From the NCBI GenBank assembly GCA_019359035.1, contig JAHHIC010000074.1, positions 62,001 to 126,000 on the forward strand: a DNA stretch of 64,000 nucleotides. The letters are read 5' to 3'. This DNA comes from Scytonematopsis contorta HA4267-MV1 (GTDB lineage: Bacteria > Cyanobacteriota > Cyanobacteriia > Cyanobacteriales > Nostocaceae). The position numbers and the translations under genes are program-made. The notes under the pieces were generated by a model that had not been told where the DNA came from, did not search any database, and saw only the letters and a list, made by a program, of their open reading frames with translations. Shown piece after piece: positions 45,806 through 54,131 of the stretch (positions are counted from its first letter, which is position 1; each line of letters opens with the position of its first letter).

Positions 45806-46249
45806 ATGAATAAATCTTCTTGCGTAATCCCTGTTATTAAATCTCCTCAAGATTATCAAGCATATCGCATTAGTCCTAACGATACAAATCGCTTGGCTAT
45901 TGTTTTTGACTCAGCAACAGCAAATACTTCTTTGACTTGTTGTGTAGAAATTTTTGATGTTGGTGGACAAACACCCCCAAATCGTCATTCTTTTGCTGTA
46001 GAAATGTTTTTTATTCTTAAAGGAGAAGGTGTGGCAATTTGTGATGGTAAAAAAATTAAGATAAAAACAGGGGATAGTTTATTAGTCCCTCCTACGGGTA
46101 TTCATTTAATTAAAAATACAGGTTTATCTCGTTTATATACCCTAACTATTATGGTTCCCAATGAAGATTTTGCCGAGTTAATTCGTAGCGGTGTTCCGGT
46201 GGAGTTAGATGAGGAAGATATGGCTGTTCTTGGTAGATTAGCTCCTTGA
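45806..46249 (+). CDS. Cupin-domain protein
   Basis: 147 residues with one conserved cupin barrel. Motif 1 is NRHSFAVEMFFILKGEG and motif 2 is GDSLLVPPTGIHLIKN; His and Glu in these would bind a metal. The protein could be a small enzyme, isomerase or ligand sensor. It is coupled to the preceding hydrolase (1-bp gap), so it probably acts in the same step. The stop is followed by a hairpin repeat and a 160-bp gap before the next gene. Confidence 0.88.
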   Translation: MNKSSCVIPVIKSPQDYQAYRISPNDTNRLAIVFDSATANTSLTCCVEIFDVGGQTPPNRHSFAVEMFFILKGEGVAICDGKKIKIKTGDSLLVPPTGIHLIKNTGLSRLYTLTIMVPNEDFAELIRSGVPVELDEEDMAVLGRLAP

Positions 46250-46258
46250 CCACTCCGA

Positions 46259-46409
46259 CCTAACCCCCCTACCCCCCTTCCCTGCAAGGGAAGGGGGAAA
46301 TAAAAGACAGTAGTGCGTTCGCGCAGCGTGCCGCTTCGGCTTGCATCTTGCTCGCTTTCGCTAATAAAATAATATCGCTTATAAAATAATATATAATGCG
46401 AGCATCTTG
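46259..46409. repeat. Repeat-rich gap downstream of the cupin gene
   Basis: First a palindrome CCCTTCCCT-GCA-AGGGAAGGG with longer C and G flanks (about 46272-46298), the same type as 51581-51606. Then the dispersed motif GCGTTCGCGCAGCGTGCCGC (from 46315) and GCATCTTGCTCGC-like pieces of the natF-natG repeat (46343-46356 and 46398-46409). The next gene starts at the edge of the last piece. Confidence 0.8.
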
Positions 46410-48059
46410 ATGTTAAAAGTAAAACCTAAAGAAACCACATCGATGTATACCCGTGACGGTATACGTTTGGATGCAGATATTTATCGTCCCGATAGTTCTA
46501 GCAATTTCCCCATTTTATTAATGCGTCAACCCTATGGACGAGAAATTGCTTCTACTATTGTTTACGCTCATCCTATTTGGTACGCATCACAAGGTTATAT
46601 TGTTGCAATTCAAGATGTACGTGGACGAGGAACATCACAAGGAGAATTTAAACTTTTTGCCCATGAAATTGAAGATGGAGAAGATACAGTAAATTGGGCT
46701 GTAAATCTTCCTGGAAGTAGTGGAAATGTGGGGATGTATGGTTTTTCTTACCAAGGGATGACACAAATTTATGCCGCACTCAGCAAACCCCCAGCCTTGA
46801 AAACTATTTGTCCAGCGATGATAGGCTATGATTTATATGAAGACTGGGCTTACGAAGGTGGAGCTTTTTGCTTTCAAACTAACCTCGCTTGGGCTATTCA
46901 ACTCGCTACAGAAACAGCCCGTTTGCGTGGAGATGAAAAAGTATATCAAGCATTATTCGCAGCTTCTCGCAACTTACCTATATGTAATTCAGAAATTCAT
47001 AATCCCGAAATCCTCAAAAATCTTGCTCCTGATTCTTTTTATCACCAGTGGCTCTCTAATTCTCAATCTAATGATGAATATTGGCAAAATTTGTTATTCA
47101 ATTCATCCAAAACAAATTTTCAAAATATAGATTTACCAATATTCCATATTGGTGGGTGGTTTGATACATATTTACGCGGCACTCTGAAATTATATAAAAA
47201 TATAGCTGCTCGCAGTCAATATCGTCAACAATTACTAGTTGGACCTTGGGCACATATTCCTTGGGGTCGTAAGGTTGGTGATATTGATTTTGGTCAAGAA
47301 GCTATTAGTCCCGTTGATAAAATGCAAATTCATTGGTTTGACCATTTTCTAAAGAATATTGACACTGGATTACTTAATCAACCTTCAATATCCTTATTTG
47401 AAATGGGAGTTAATATTTGGCAAACCCTCTCAAATATACCTGAAAAAAATTATCAATGTCTCTATTTATCAAGTACCGGACTCAGTAGTATCCAAGAAAA
47501 TGACGGTAAACTCAAAACTGAAAACTCACAGTCAAGTACTGATATATTAGTGCATGACCCTTGGAGACCAGTACCATCTTTAGGTGGTCATGCAGGAATT
47601 CCCGCAGGAGTATTTGAACGCTCACATATTGATTGTCGTTCGGATGTTTTGACTTACACAAGTGACCCTTTAGAGTCGGATATACATTTGTTGGGTAATG
47701 TAGAAGTCGAAATTAACTGTATAGCCGATAAACCCAGTTTCGATTTATGTACGGTACTTTCAGAGGTTTATCTTGATGGAAGAATTTACAATTTAACTCA
47801 AGGTTATATACATTGCTCAAGCACAAAAGCAGATGTTCTAATAAAAATAAAATTACAATTTACCTGTGCGAAAATTATCAAAGGTCATTCTTTACGCTTA
47901 AGTATTAGCGCTGCTTGTTTCCCTGCTTATGCGATGAATACTGGTACAAAATTACCTTCAGGTCAAGGGAAATGGATAGACGCTCAAATTACAACCTTAA
48001 CGGTAAATAATGGTGGAAATAAACCTTCCCGTATCTTTTTACCAGTACATATATTCTAA
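46410..48059 (+). CDS. CocE/NonD-type serine hydrolase
   Basis: 549 residues. The alpha/beta-hydrolase domain has nucleophile Ser113 in GFSYQG, and the Asp and His regions are in HIGGWFDTYLRG and LVGPWAHIPWG. The C-terminal 200 residues form the jelly-roll typical of X-Pro dipeptidyl-peptidase-like CocE enzymes. Family members cleave esters or amides of small acyl substrates. Two ATG starts are possible: 46410, in the repeat remnant GCGAGCATCTTGATG, and 46443 (MYTRDGIRLDADIYRP). Neither has a good ribosome site. No signal peptide, so probably cytoplasmic. Confidence 0.88.
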   Translation: MLKVKPKETTSMYTRDGIRLDADIYRPDSSSNFPILLMRQPYGREIASTIVYAHPIWYASQGYIVAIQDVRGRGTSQGEFKLFAHEIEDGEDTVNWAVNLPGSSGNVGMYGFSYQGMTQIYAALSKPPALKTICPAMIGYDLYEDWAYEGGAFCFQTNLAWAIQLATETARLRGDEKVYQALFAASRNLPICNSEIHNPEILKNLAPDSFYHQWLSNSQSNDEYWQNLLFNSSKTNFQNIDLPIFHIGGWFDTYLRGTLKLYKNIAARSQYRQQLLVGPWAHIPWGRKVGDIDFGQEAISPVDKMQIHWFDHFLKNIDTGLLNQPSISLFEMGVNIWQTLSNIPEKNYQCLYLSSTGLSSIQENDGKLKTENSQSSTDILVHDPWRPVPSLGGHAGIPAGVFERSHIDCRSDVLTYTSDPLESDIHLLGNVEVEINCIADKPSFDLCTVLSEVYLDGRIYNLTQGYIHCSSTKADVLIKIKLQFTCAKIIKGHSLRLSISAACFPAYAMNTGTKLPSGQGKWIDAQITTLTVNNGGNKPSRIFLPVHIF

Positions 48060-48203
48060 ATAAAATAATTCTAATACGAACGGATTTGATATCACTTGTC
48101 ATTTTCATGTCATTTTCGTTATTCATACTTAATTGGTAAGTAAAGATATTATTTTTCAAAGCAATATTTCGATATTTAAGCGCAAGAATCTCTACTATCT
48201 ACC

Positions 48204-51200
48204 ATGACTAGCAGCATCTTACCGAATATTACAGATACTCCCCGCAATCGCTATGAAGCTTGGGCTGAATCCTATGACGAACGTACTAATAGCTTTAATT
48301 GGTCAGCACCGGAGTATCTATTGGAATCAGTTGTACACTATGCTTCACCCAAAGGGTTTTTACGAGTACTTGATATTGGGGTCGGTACTGGACAAGCTAG
48401 CGTTCCTTATCTTGAAGCAGGAGCATGTGTTACAGGAATTGATATATCCCCCTCGATGCTTCATCAAGCTAAAACTAAACACCCACAGTTTCATGCACTA
48501 ATTGAATGGGATTTTAATCGTTCTCTTACTGAGTGTGGCTTATTAGCTCAAAGTTTTGATATTATTCTCAGTTGTGGTGCGCTTCACTTCGCAAACGATT
48601 TAATACAAAGTCTGTCAAATTTAAAATCGGTTCTTACTCCAGGTGGACTAATTGGATTTACTTATATTCCTTTTCAACAAAGAAATTTTAGTAGTGCTAC
48701 AAAACCTTACACACCCGATGATGTTGAAGAAGCATTAATCAAACTTGGATTTAATATTCTTGAACATCAATCATTTATTGCTTATTACGATAATGGTGAT
48801 TTAAATGACCCGGTATTTTACCAAAAAATAATTGCACGCTGCACACAAACAGCTATATCACTACCAGCAATATTACAAGAAATTGACCGCACTGCTTGTA
48901 TTGACCGTTCTCGATTAATTACTATTGCAAGCAGACCTTTAATGAGTGGAAGCAAAACAACACAGTGGACTAATAATTTAGCTGAAATTCGTACAGAAAA
49001 TCAGTCTTTAGTTGATGCTTTACAAATGCAAATAGATGCAGGTGAAATTGAGCCAAGATATTTACCACTACCTAAAATATCAGTTGAATCGACACATAAA
49101 AACAAGTGTATTTGTGATGTTTTAGCATTAATGCCACATCCGGATGATGAGTCAATTTATGTCGGTGGAACAATTGCAGCATTAACAGAAGCTGGACAAA
49201 GTGTTCATTTAGTAGTCGCAACTGATGGTGGTGCTGGTAGAGGTGGAAAATCAGACCAACTTGTAAAGCAACGAGATAATGAATTAAGTCGTGCAGGTGA
49301 AATTTTAGGTATTAAAAAGATTGAAAGTTTAGGCTTAGCTGATTTTGGAAAATATCGCAATCCTGTCCGTAGTCAGCCAATAACTGCTGCTGAGACCCTA
49401 AGAACCTGGGGATTACATAAAACCCTAGCGTTAATTGTCGCGAAAATTCGCCAACATCGTCCACGGGTAATATTAACACTACATCCAGAAGTTGACCCCA
49501 ATTATTCGTTACACGGACATCATCTTGGATTGGGGGTCGCAGCTTTAGTGGCATTTCATTTAGCAGCAGACCCAGAATTTATTTTGGCAGATGCTCCTAA
49601 TTTAGAAGCTTGGACTGTGGAAGAACATTATAGTCCTATTCCTTTTTATCAAAGTGCTAGCGAAATAATGCGGATAGAAATTAATAAGGAACAAAAACTT
49701 CGAGCTATTCAAGCACATCAAACGCAGCAGTATTCGACACAAAAATTAATTGAATTTCTGAAGTCAAATAAATCCGAAGCCAATTTTGAAACAATTCAAT
49801 TATTACAAGCGCGATGTTGTAATAATTTTTTGACAGCAATTCCCTTGAAATCACCACAAACTATAGAGATATCAACATTTCAGCGCGATTGGCTTTCTAC
49901 TTATGACTATATCTCTGAACGATGTTATCCACGTCAAGCATTAGCTAATTTATTAAAACAACAAGCAGAAAGTTGGGGGATTTCTCCAGAGGTATTAACT
50001 AACATTGAAAAGCTACGCGACAGCAAAACAGTTGCAGTTGTTACTGGACAGCAAGTAGGTCTTTTAGGTGGGCCAGCTTATACTCTTTACAAAGCCTTAG
50101 GTGCGATTAAGTTAGCGAGACAATTAGAAGCCAAAGGGATACCAGCTGTTCCTATTTTTTGGATGGCTAGCAACGACCACGATTTAGCAGAAGTACAAAA
50201 TGTAAAAATATTTTCTCAGCGTTCGGAACCGGAAATTATCAGCCTTGGTTTACCAATAACTCATCATCCAGTTGGTTCGACAAAGTTAGGATTAGGGGTT
50301 CATTCTTTATTAGATGAAGTAGAACGTTCTTTCAAAAATCTTCCTCACAGTCAAGAAATTATTGCAGCGCTAAGAACTGCTTATCATCCAGATGCTACTT
50401 TTGCAGAAGCTTTTGCTCGTTGGTTAAATACTTTAACAAAACAGCAGGGGTTAATTATACTTGACCCTGCAACCCGTGACTTTGCTTCTCTTTATAGTAA
50501 TATTGTTTTCAAGGAACTCTTTGATACAAAAAATTCCCAGACTGCTCTCAAGGAAGCTCAACAAAGATTAGCATCAGAAGGACGTTCCGAAATTATTCCC
50601 ACTGGTCGTGATGTTCTGCAAATGTTTTATGTAGATGACAGTGGTATTAGAAGGAGATTGAGTCGGGTTGAAGGTGGGTTTGCTGTACATCAAACTAATG
50701 GTTCCCCAAACAAGTACTTAACTAACAACACCCTTCAAGATATTCTACAGCAGCACCCAGAAAGATTTACACCCAGCGCTCTGTTACGTCCTATTTGTCA
50801 GGATGCTGTTTTACCCACCATTGCTTATATTGCGGGACCGACAGAAAAGCAGTATTTCACTCAGCTACCCGAAGTTTATACCTGGGCAGAAATTACTATG
50901 CCTGAAATTGTTGCTCGACCTTCGTTTACAGTGATAGATAGTAGTACTGCTAATCAATTAAATGAATTAGGTGGGGTCGTAAATTTACTGACAAGTGATA
51001 ATGCTAATTTTCAAATTGGGTATGCGGGTTTATCCTTAGAAGTTCGTCAAGTTTGCGACGGTTTGAAAGCACTACAAAGAACCTGTTTTATGTTGTTAGA
51101 ACTTGCGAAAGCAAATCAACCCTTGGGGGAAAAAGCAAATACTCTGCAACAAAATATAGAAGAATGGCTAGCCACAACTGCATCAATCATAGAATCTTGG

Positions 51201-51572
51201 GGTGCAAATCGTGCTTTAAAAGCATTTTCTCGCTCGACAACAGAATTACCAATACTAGCCAAAACAGCATTTTTGGATTTACAACGTTCTGGAAGTCCAG
51301 GAAATCCACCCCCTACCCGCAATATATCCAAATTAGCTCAGCAATTAATTAGGTTAGAAGACACCATAATTCGAGAAGGACGGAAACAAAATAAAAATAC
51401 CGTCACAGCTTTTACTTTCATTAGTCCAAACAATACCCCCCAAGAACGCAGTCTCAGTGTTGCTGAACTTCTTGCTACACAAGGGAAAGAGATTATTTCT
51501 CAGTTATTATCCATCTCTGGGTGCGATGTTGGTTATACGAAATTAGTTACAACGTACCAACCTCTGACCTAA
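48204..51572 (+). CDS. Fused SAM methyltransferase, PIG-L (BshB-like) deacetylase and BshC-like cysteine ligase
   Basis: A single uninterrupted 1122-residue frame. Residues 1-215 are a class I SAM methyltransferase (motif I VLDIGVGTGQAS at 56-66). Residues 303-545 are a PIG-L zinc deacetylase: PHPDDE (311-316) and HGHH (437-440), as in BshB and MshB. Residues 558-1122 match full-length BshC, which adds cysteine to glucosaminyl-malate: VVTGQQVGLLGGPAYTLYKA (612-631), MASNDHD (654-660), LRPICQDAVLPTIAYIAGP. Together they would deacetylate, cysteinylate and methylate a GlcNAc-glycoside. The BshA-like gene follows 77 bp later. Confidence 0.93.
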   Translation: MTSSILPNITDTPRNRYEAWAESYDERTNSFNWSAPEYLLESVVHYASPKGFLRVLDIGVGTGQASVPYLEAGACVTGIDISPSMLHQAKTKHPQFHALIEWDFNRSLTECGLLAQSFDIILSCGALHFANDLIQSLSNLKSVLTPGGLIGFTYIPFQQRNFSSATKPYTPDDVEEALIKLGFNILEHQSFIAYYDNGDLNDPVFYQKIIARCTQTAISLPAILQEIDRTACIDRSRLITIASRPLMSGSKTTQWTNNLAEIRTENQSLVDALQMQIDAGEIEPRYLPLPKISVESTHKNKCICDVLALMPHPDDESIYVGGTIAALTEAGQSVHLVVATDGGAGRGGKSDQLVKQRDNELSRAGEILGIKKIESLGLADFGKYRNPVRSQPITAAETLRTWGLHKTLALIVAKIRQHRPRVILTLHPEVDPNYSLHGHHLGLGVAALVAFHLAADPEFILADAPNLEAWTVEEHYSPIPFYQSASEIMRIEINKEQKLRAIQAHQTQQYSTQKLIEFLKSNKSEANFETIQLLQARCCNNFLTAIPLKSPQTIEISTFQRDWLSTYDYISERCYPRQALANLLKQQAESWGISPEVLTNIEKLRDSKTVAVVTGQQVGLLGGPAYTLYKALGAIKLARQLEAKGIPAVPIFWMASNDHDLAEVQNVKIFSQRSEPEIISLGLPITHHPVGSTKLGLGVHSLLDEVERSFKNLPHSQEIIAALRTAYHPDATFAEAFARWLNTLTKQQGLIILDPATRDFASLYSNIVFKELFDTKNSQTALKEAQQRLASEGRSEIIPTGRDVLQMFYVDDSGIRRRLSRVEGGFAVHQTNGSPNKYLTNNTLQDILQQHPERFTPSALLRPICQDAVLPTIAYIAGPTEKQYFTQLPEVYTWAEITMPEIVARPSFTVIDSSTANQLNELGGVVNLLTSDNANFQIGYAGLSLEVRQVCDGLKALQRTCFMLLELAKANQPLGEKANTLQQNIEEWLATTASIIESWGANRALKAFSRSTTELPILAKTAFLDLQRSGSPGNPPPTRNISKLAQQLIRLEDTIIREGRKQNKNTVTAFTFISPNNTPQERSLSVAELLATQGKEIISQLLSISGCDVGYTKLVTTYQPLT

Positions 51573-51580
51573 CCCCCCTA

Positions 51581-51606
51581 CCCCCCTTCCCTATAGGGAA
51601 GGGGGG
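51581..51606. repeat. Perfect 26-bp G/C palindrome after the BshB/BshC fusion gene
   Basis: CCCCCCTTCCCTA and TAGGGAAGGGGGG are exact complements, beginning 9 bp after the stop codon of the fusion gene. A near copy follows the cupin stop at about 46272. In both places the preceding sequence is TAACCCCCCTA. It may stabilise or terminate the upstream message part. Confidence 0.85.
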
Positions 51607-51648
51607 ATAACTAATAACTAATCACTAATCTTCACTCGTCAATTTATT

Positions 51649-52929
51649 ATGCTTTCTCCTCTCACTACTCCCAATTTTCCCGGAGACACGATAAATCGTG
51701 TCTCTACCAATTCCCCGATTCCCAATTCCCCACTCCCCACTCCCTACTCCCCACAACTACGAACGGCAATTCTCTGTCTCGGAGGGTTGGGAGGTAGTGG
51801 AAAAGTTGCAACTGAATTGGCAAGAGGACTAGCGAATTTAGATACAAAAGTATTATTACTGACCAGTCCGCAAGCTGAATGGGTATGTAAAAATGAAGAA
51901 TCATCATTTTCTTACTTGCCAGTAAATGCACCAAAAAGCCCTACAACCGCAGACCCTAACTGGGTTAAACCACTAGCACAAGAAATTATCCAGCATGTTA
52001 AAACCCATGATATTGCTGTCTTAAACGTTCATTATGCTGTTGGACTAGTGGAAGCCGCATTACTCGCTCGACAAGAATTAGCAAAAGGCGATAGCTTCGC
52101 TTGCACCAAAGGCGATCGCAATTTGTCTGTCTGTCTAACCCTGCATGGTAGCGATGTGACAAAATTTGGCTACGACCCTGATTATGCTCCTCAATTACGA
52201 AATGCGATTATTTCCTGTGACGAGGTTACCGCAGTTTCTAATTGGTTAGCCGATAAAGCGGTAAAAGTTTTTGATTTAGAAAAACGTCCCAGAGTAATTC
52301 ACAACGCTATTGACCTAGAATTTTTTCACCCATTTCGTAGATGGATAGCAGCTCCTTCCAAAACTTTAAATTTGTGCCATATCTCTAACCTACGAGATGT
52401 CAAACGTCCTCTAGATGCGATAACAGTTTTAGCTCGTGTAATAGGTGCAGGTGTACCAGCAAGATTACTAATGATTGGTGATGGTCCAAATCTTGAGAAA
52501 GCACGTAAGCACGCACGAGAATTAGGATTAGCCAACGAAGTAATGTTTCTGGGTGCGTCTTCCCCCAATGAAGTAGTCCGTTGGTTAGCTGTCAGCGACC
52601 TGCAACTAGTTACCAGCGAATCAGAATCGTTTTGTTTAGCAGCATTGGAATCAATGGCTTGTGAGGTTCCCGTTGTTGGTACATTTTGTGGTGGCTTAGA
52701 AGAAGTTATGGGGGTGCTAGATGCAGATATGCCCAATAAATTATTATCTGCACCTGGGGACACAACCACAATGGCAACAAAAATTGTGCAGTTGTTTAAT
52801 TCACCTTCGACCTACCAACAAATTCGTGATTCTCTGCGAAAGAAAATTAAACAGAGTTTCTCGCACTCTAAACAATTAGAAGCATACGCTAAATTATTCA
52901 GCACATTGCAATCAGAGGTAAGCCAATGA
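51649..52929 (+). CDS. BshA-like glycosyltransferase (GT4)
   Basis: 426 residues. From residue 38 the protein matches BshA, which links GlcNAc from UDP-GlcNAc to L-malate: GGLGGSGKVATELARGLA (45-62), VLNVHYAVGL, LTLHGSDVTKFG, then LNLCHISNLRDVKRP and the GT4 motif SESFCLAALESMACEVPVVG. The first 37 residues are encoded by STRR-like repeats and a palindrome, and an in-frame insertion at about 145-158 (AKGDSFACTKGDR) contains a HIP1 site. No other start is available in frame. It overlaps the transporter gene by 4 bp (ATGA). Confidence 0.88.
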   Translation: MLSPLTTPNFPGDTINRVSTNSPIPNSPLPTPYSPQLRTAILCLGGLGGSGKVATELARGLANLDTKVLLLTSPQAEWVCKNEESSFSYLPVNAPKSPTTADPNWVKPLAQEIIQHVKTHDIAVLNVHYAVGLVEAALLARQELAKGDSFACTKGDRNLSVCLTLHGSDVTKFGYDPDYAPQLRNAIISCDEVTAVSNWLADKAVKVFDLEKRPRVIHNAIDLEFFHPFRRWIAAPSKTLNLCHISNLRDVKRPLDAITVLARVIGAGVPARLLMIGDGPNLEKARKHARELGLANEVMFLGASSPNEVVRWLAVSDLQLVTSESESFCLAALESMACEVPVVGTFCGGLEEVMGVLDADMPNKLLSAPGDTTTMATKIVQLFNSPSTYQQIRDSLRKKIKQSFSHSKQLEAYAKLFSTLQSEVSQ

Positions 52930-54128
52930 AACTAGCTAAACGCCAACCTCCTGCAATATTAGTTATTTTCGCATTGTGGCTGATGGTACTAGCCTCAAGT
53001 AGCCAAGCAACAATTATCGCTCCCATTCTTCCCCGTATAGGTGAAGCCTTGGGGATTCCCCAAACTTTACAAGGAACTTTAGTTACTGGATATGCAATAG
53101 CCCTAAGTACTTTTGCTATTATCATTGGTCCTATATCCGACCGCTTTGGTAGAAGACCGATACTTTTAGCAGGAACAAGTTTAATGGCAGTTATGCTGGC
53201 TTTACATGGGCTAGCTAATGATTTTATTTCCTTACTAAGTGTACGTATTGGGGCTGGTGTATCTGGGGGAATTTTAACAGGTGTCGCAGTCGCTTACGTA
53301 GGAGATTACTTCCCTTATGAACGACGCGGATGGGCTAGTGGATGGGTAATGAGTGGCTTTGCATTTGGTCAGGTTGTAGCTGTACCAATTGGAACAATAT
53401 TAGCAGAATTATACGGATTCCGTTCGCCATTTTATTTATTCGCAATTGTGGCAATGATTTCCTTTTTGCTAATTTTAGCCGTCTTACCCCAACCCCTGGT
53501 CAAACGGGAAGGGGAAAAGCTATCAGTGAAAACGGCTCTAAAAAGCTATTGGAAACTATTACAAAAACCTACTGTTCGTAACGCTGCTGTCGCTTACGCA
53601 ACAATGTTGTTTGCTGTCTCGACTTTTACAGTGTTTTTCCCTACCTGGTTGGAACAAAAATTAGGTATGTCCCCATCAGCAACAGCCACCTTATTTATGG
53701 TGGGAGGATTAGCCAATATTTTAACTGGGCCTCAAGCTGGTCGTTTGTCTGACAAAATAGGTCGTAAACCAATGATTGTTGGTTCTTGTTTTATTTCTGC
53801 GACCGTATTTACAGCCACACCTTTTATTGTTTCAGGTACATTATCAGCTTACGTTGTTTTTTTCTGTGTCATGATGCTACTAGCATTACGCTTAAGTCCC
53901 CTACAAGCGCTACTTACAACTTTGGTTCCCGACCATCAACGCGGTTCTCTCATGAGCTTGGTTGTGGCAGTTGGACAACTTGGTGGGGGACTTGGTGGTG
54001 TAGCTGCTGGGGTTGCTTATGCTGAGTTTGGGTACTTTGGTAATGCTTTTTTGTCTGCATTATTTATTAGTGTAACTGGATTAATAGTTTTTTATGGTGT
54101 ATTAGAACCAGCTAAGTTTAATCAATAA
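52926..54128 (+). CDS. Major facilitator superfamily transporter
   Basis: 400 residues with 12 predicted membrane spans. The MFS loop motif between helices 2 and 3 is GPISDRFGRRPILL, and its pseudo-repeat in the second half is GRLSDKIGRKPMIV. This fits drug or metabolite exporters of the Bcr/CflA-like group. The start codon overlaps the BshA-like stop (ATGA), so the two are translationally coupled. The context suggests export of the pathway product, or import of a precursor; direction cannot be read from sequence. It ends convergently, 3 bp from the hybrid kinase gene. Confidence 0.9.
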   Translation: MKLAKRQPPAILVIFALWLMVLASSSQATIIAPILPRIGEALGIPQTLQGTLVTGYAIALSTFAIIIGPISDRFGRRPILLAGTSLMAVMLALHGLANDFISLLSVRIGAGVSGGILTGVAVAYVGDYFPYERRGWASGWVMSGFAFGQVVAVPIGTILAELYGFRSPFYLFAIVAMISFLLILAVLPQPLVKREGEKLSVKTALKSYWKLLQKPTVRNAAVAYATMLFAVSTFTVFFPTWLEQKLGMSPSATATLFMVGGLANILTGPQAGRLSDKIGRKPMIVGSCFISATVFTATPFIVSGTLSAYVVFFCVMMLLALRLSPLQALLTTLVPDHQRGSLMSLVVAVGQLGGGLGGVAAGVAYAEFGYFGNAFLSALFISVTGLIVFYGVLEPAKFNQ

Positions 54129-54131
54129 CTT

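Noticed and set aside
48204-51572. The triple-domain gene as a product of stop-codon or frame errors
   Set aside because: The frame is open throughout, each domain is complete, and linkers at 216-302 and 546-557 look like normal protein sequence; only assembly checks could still overturn it.
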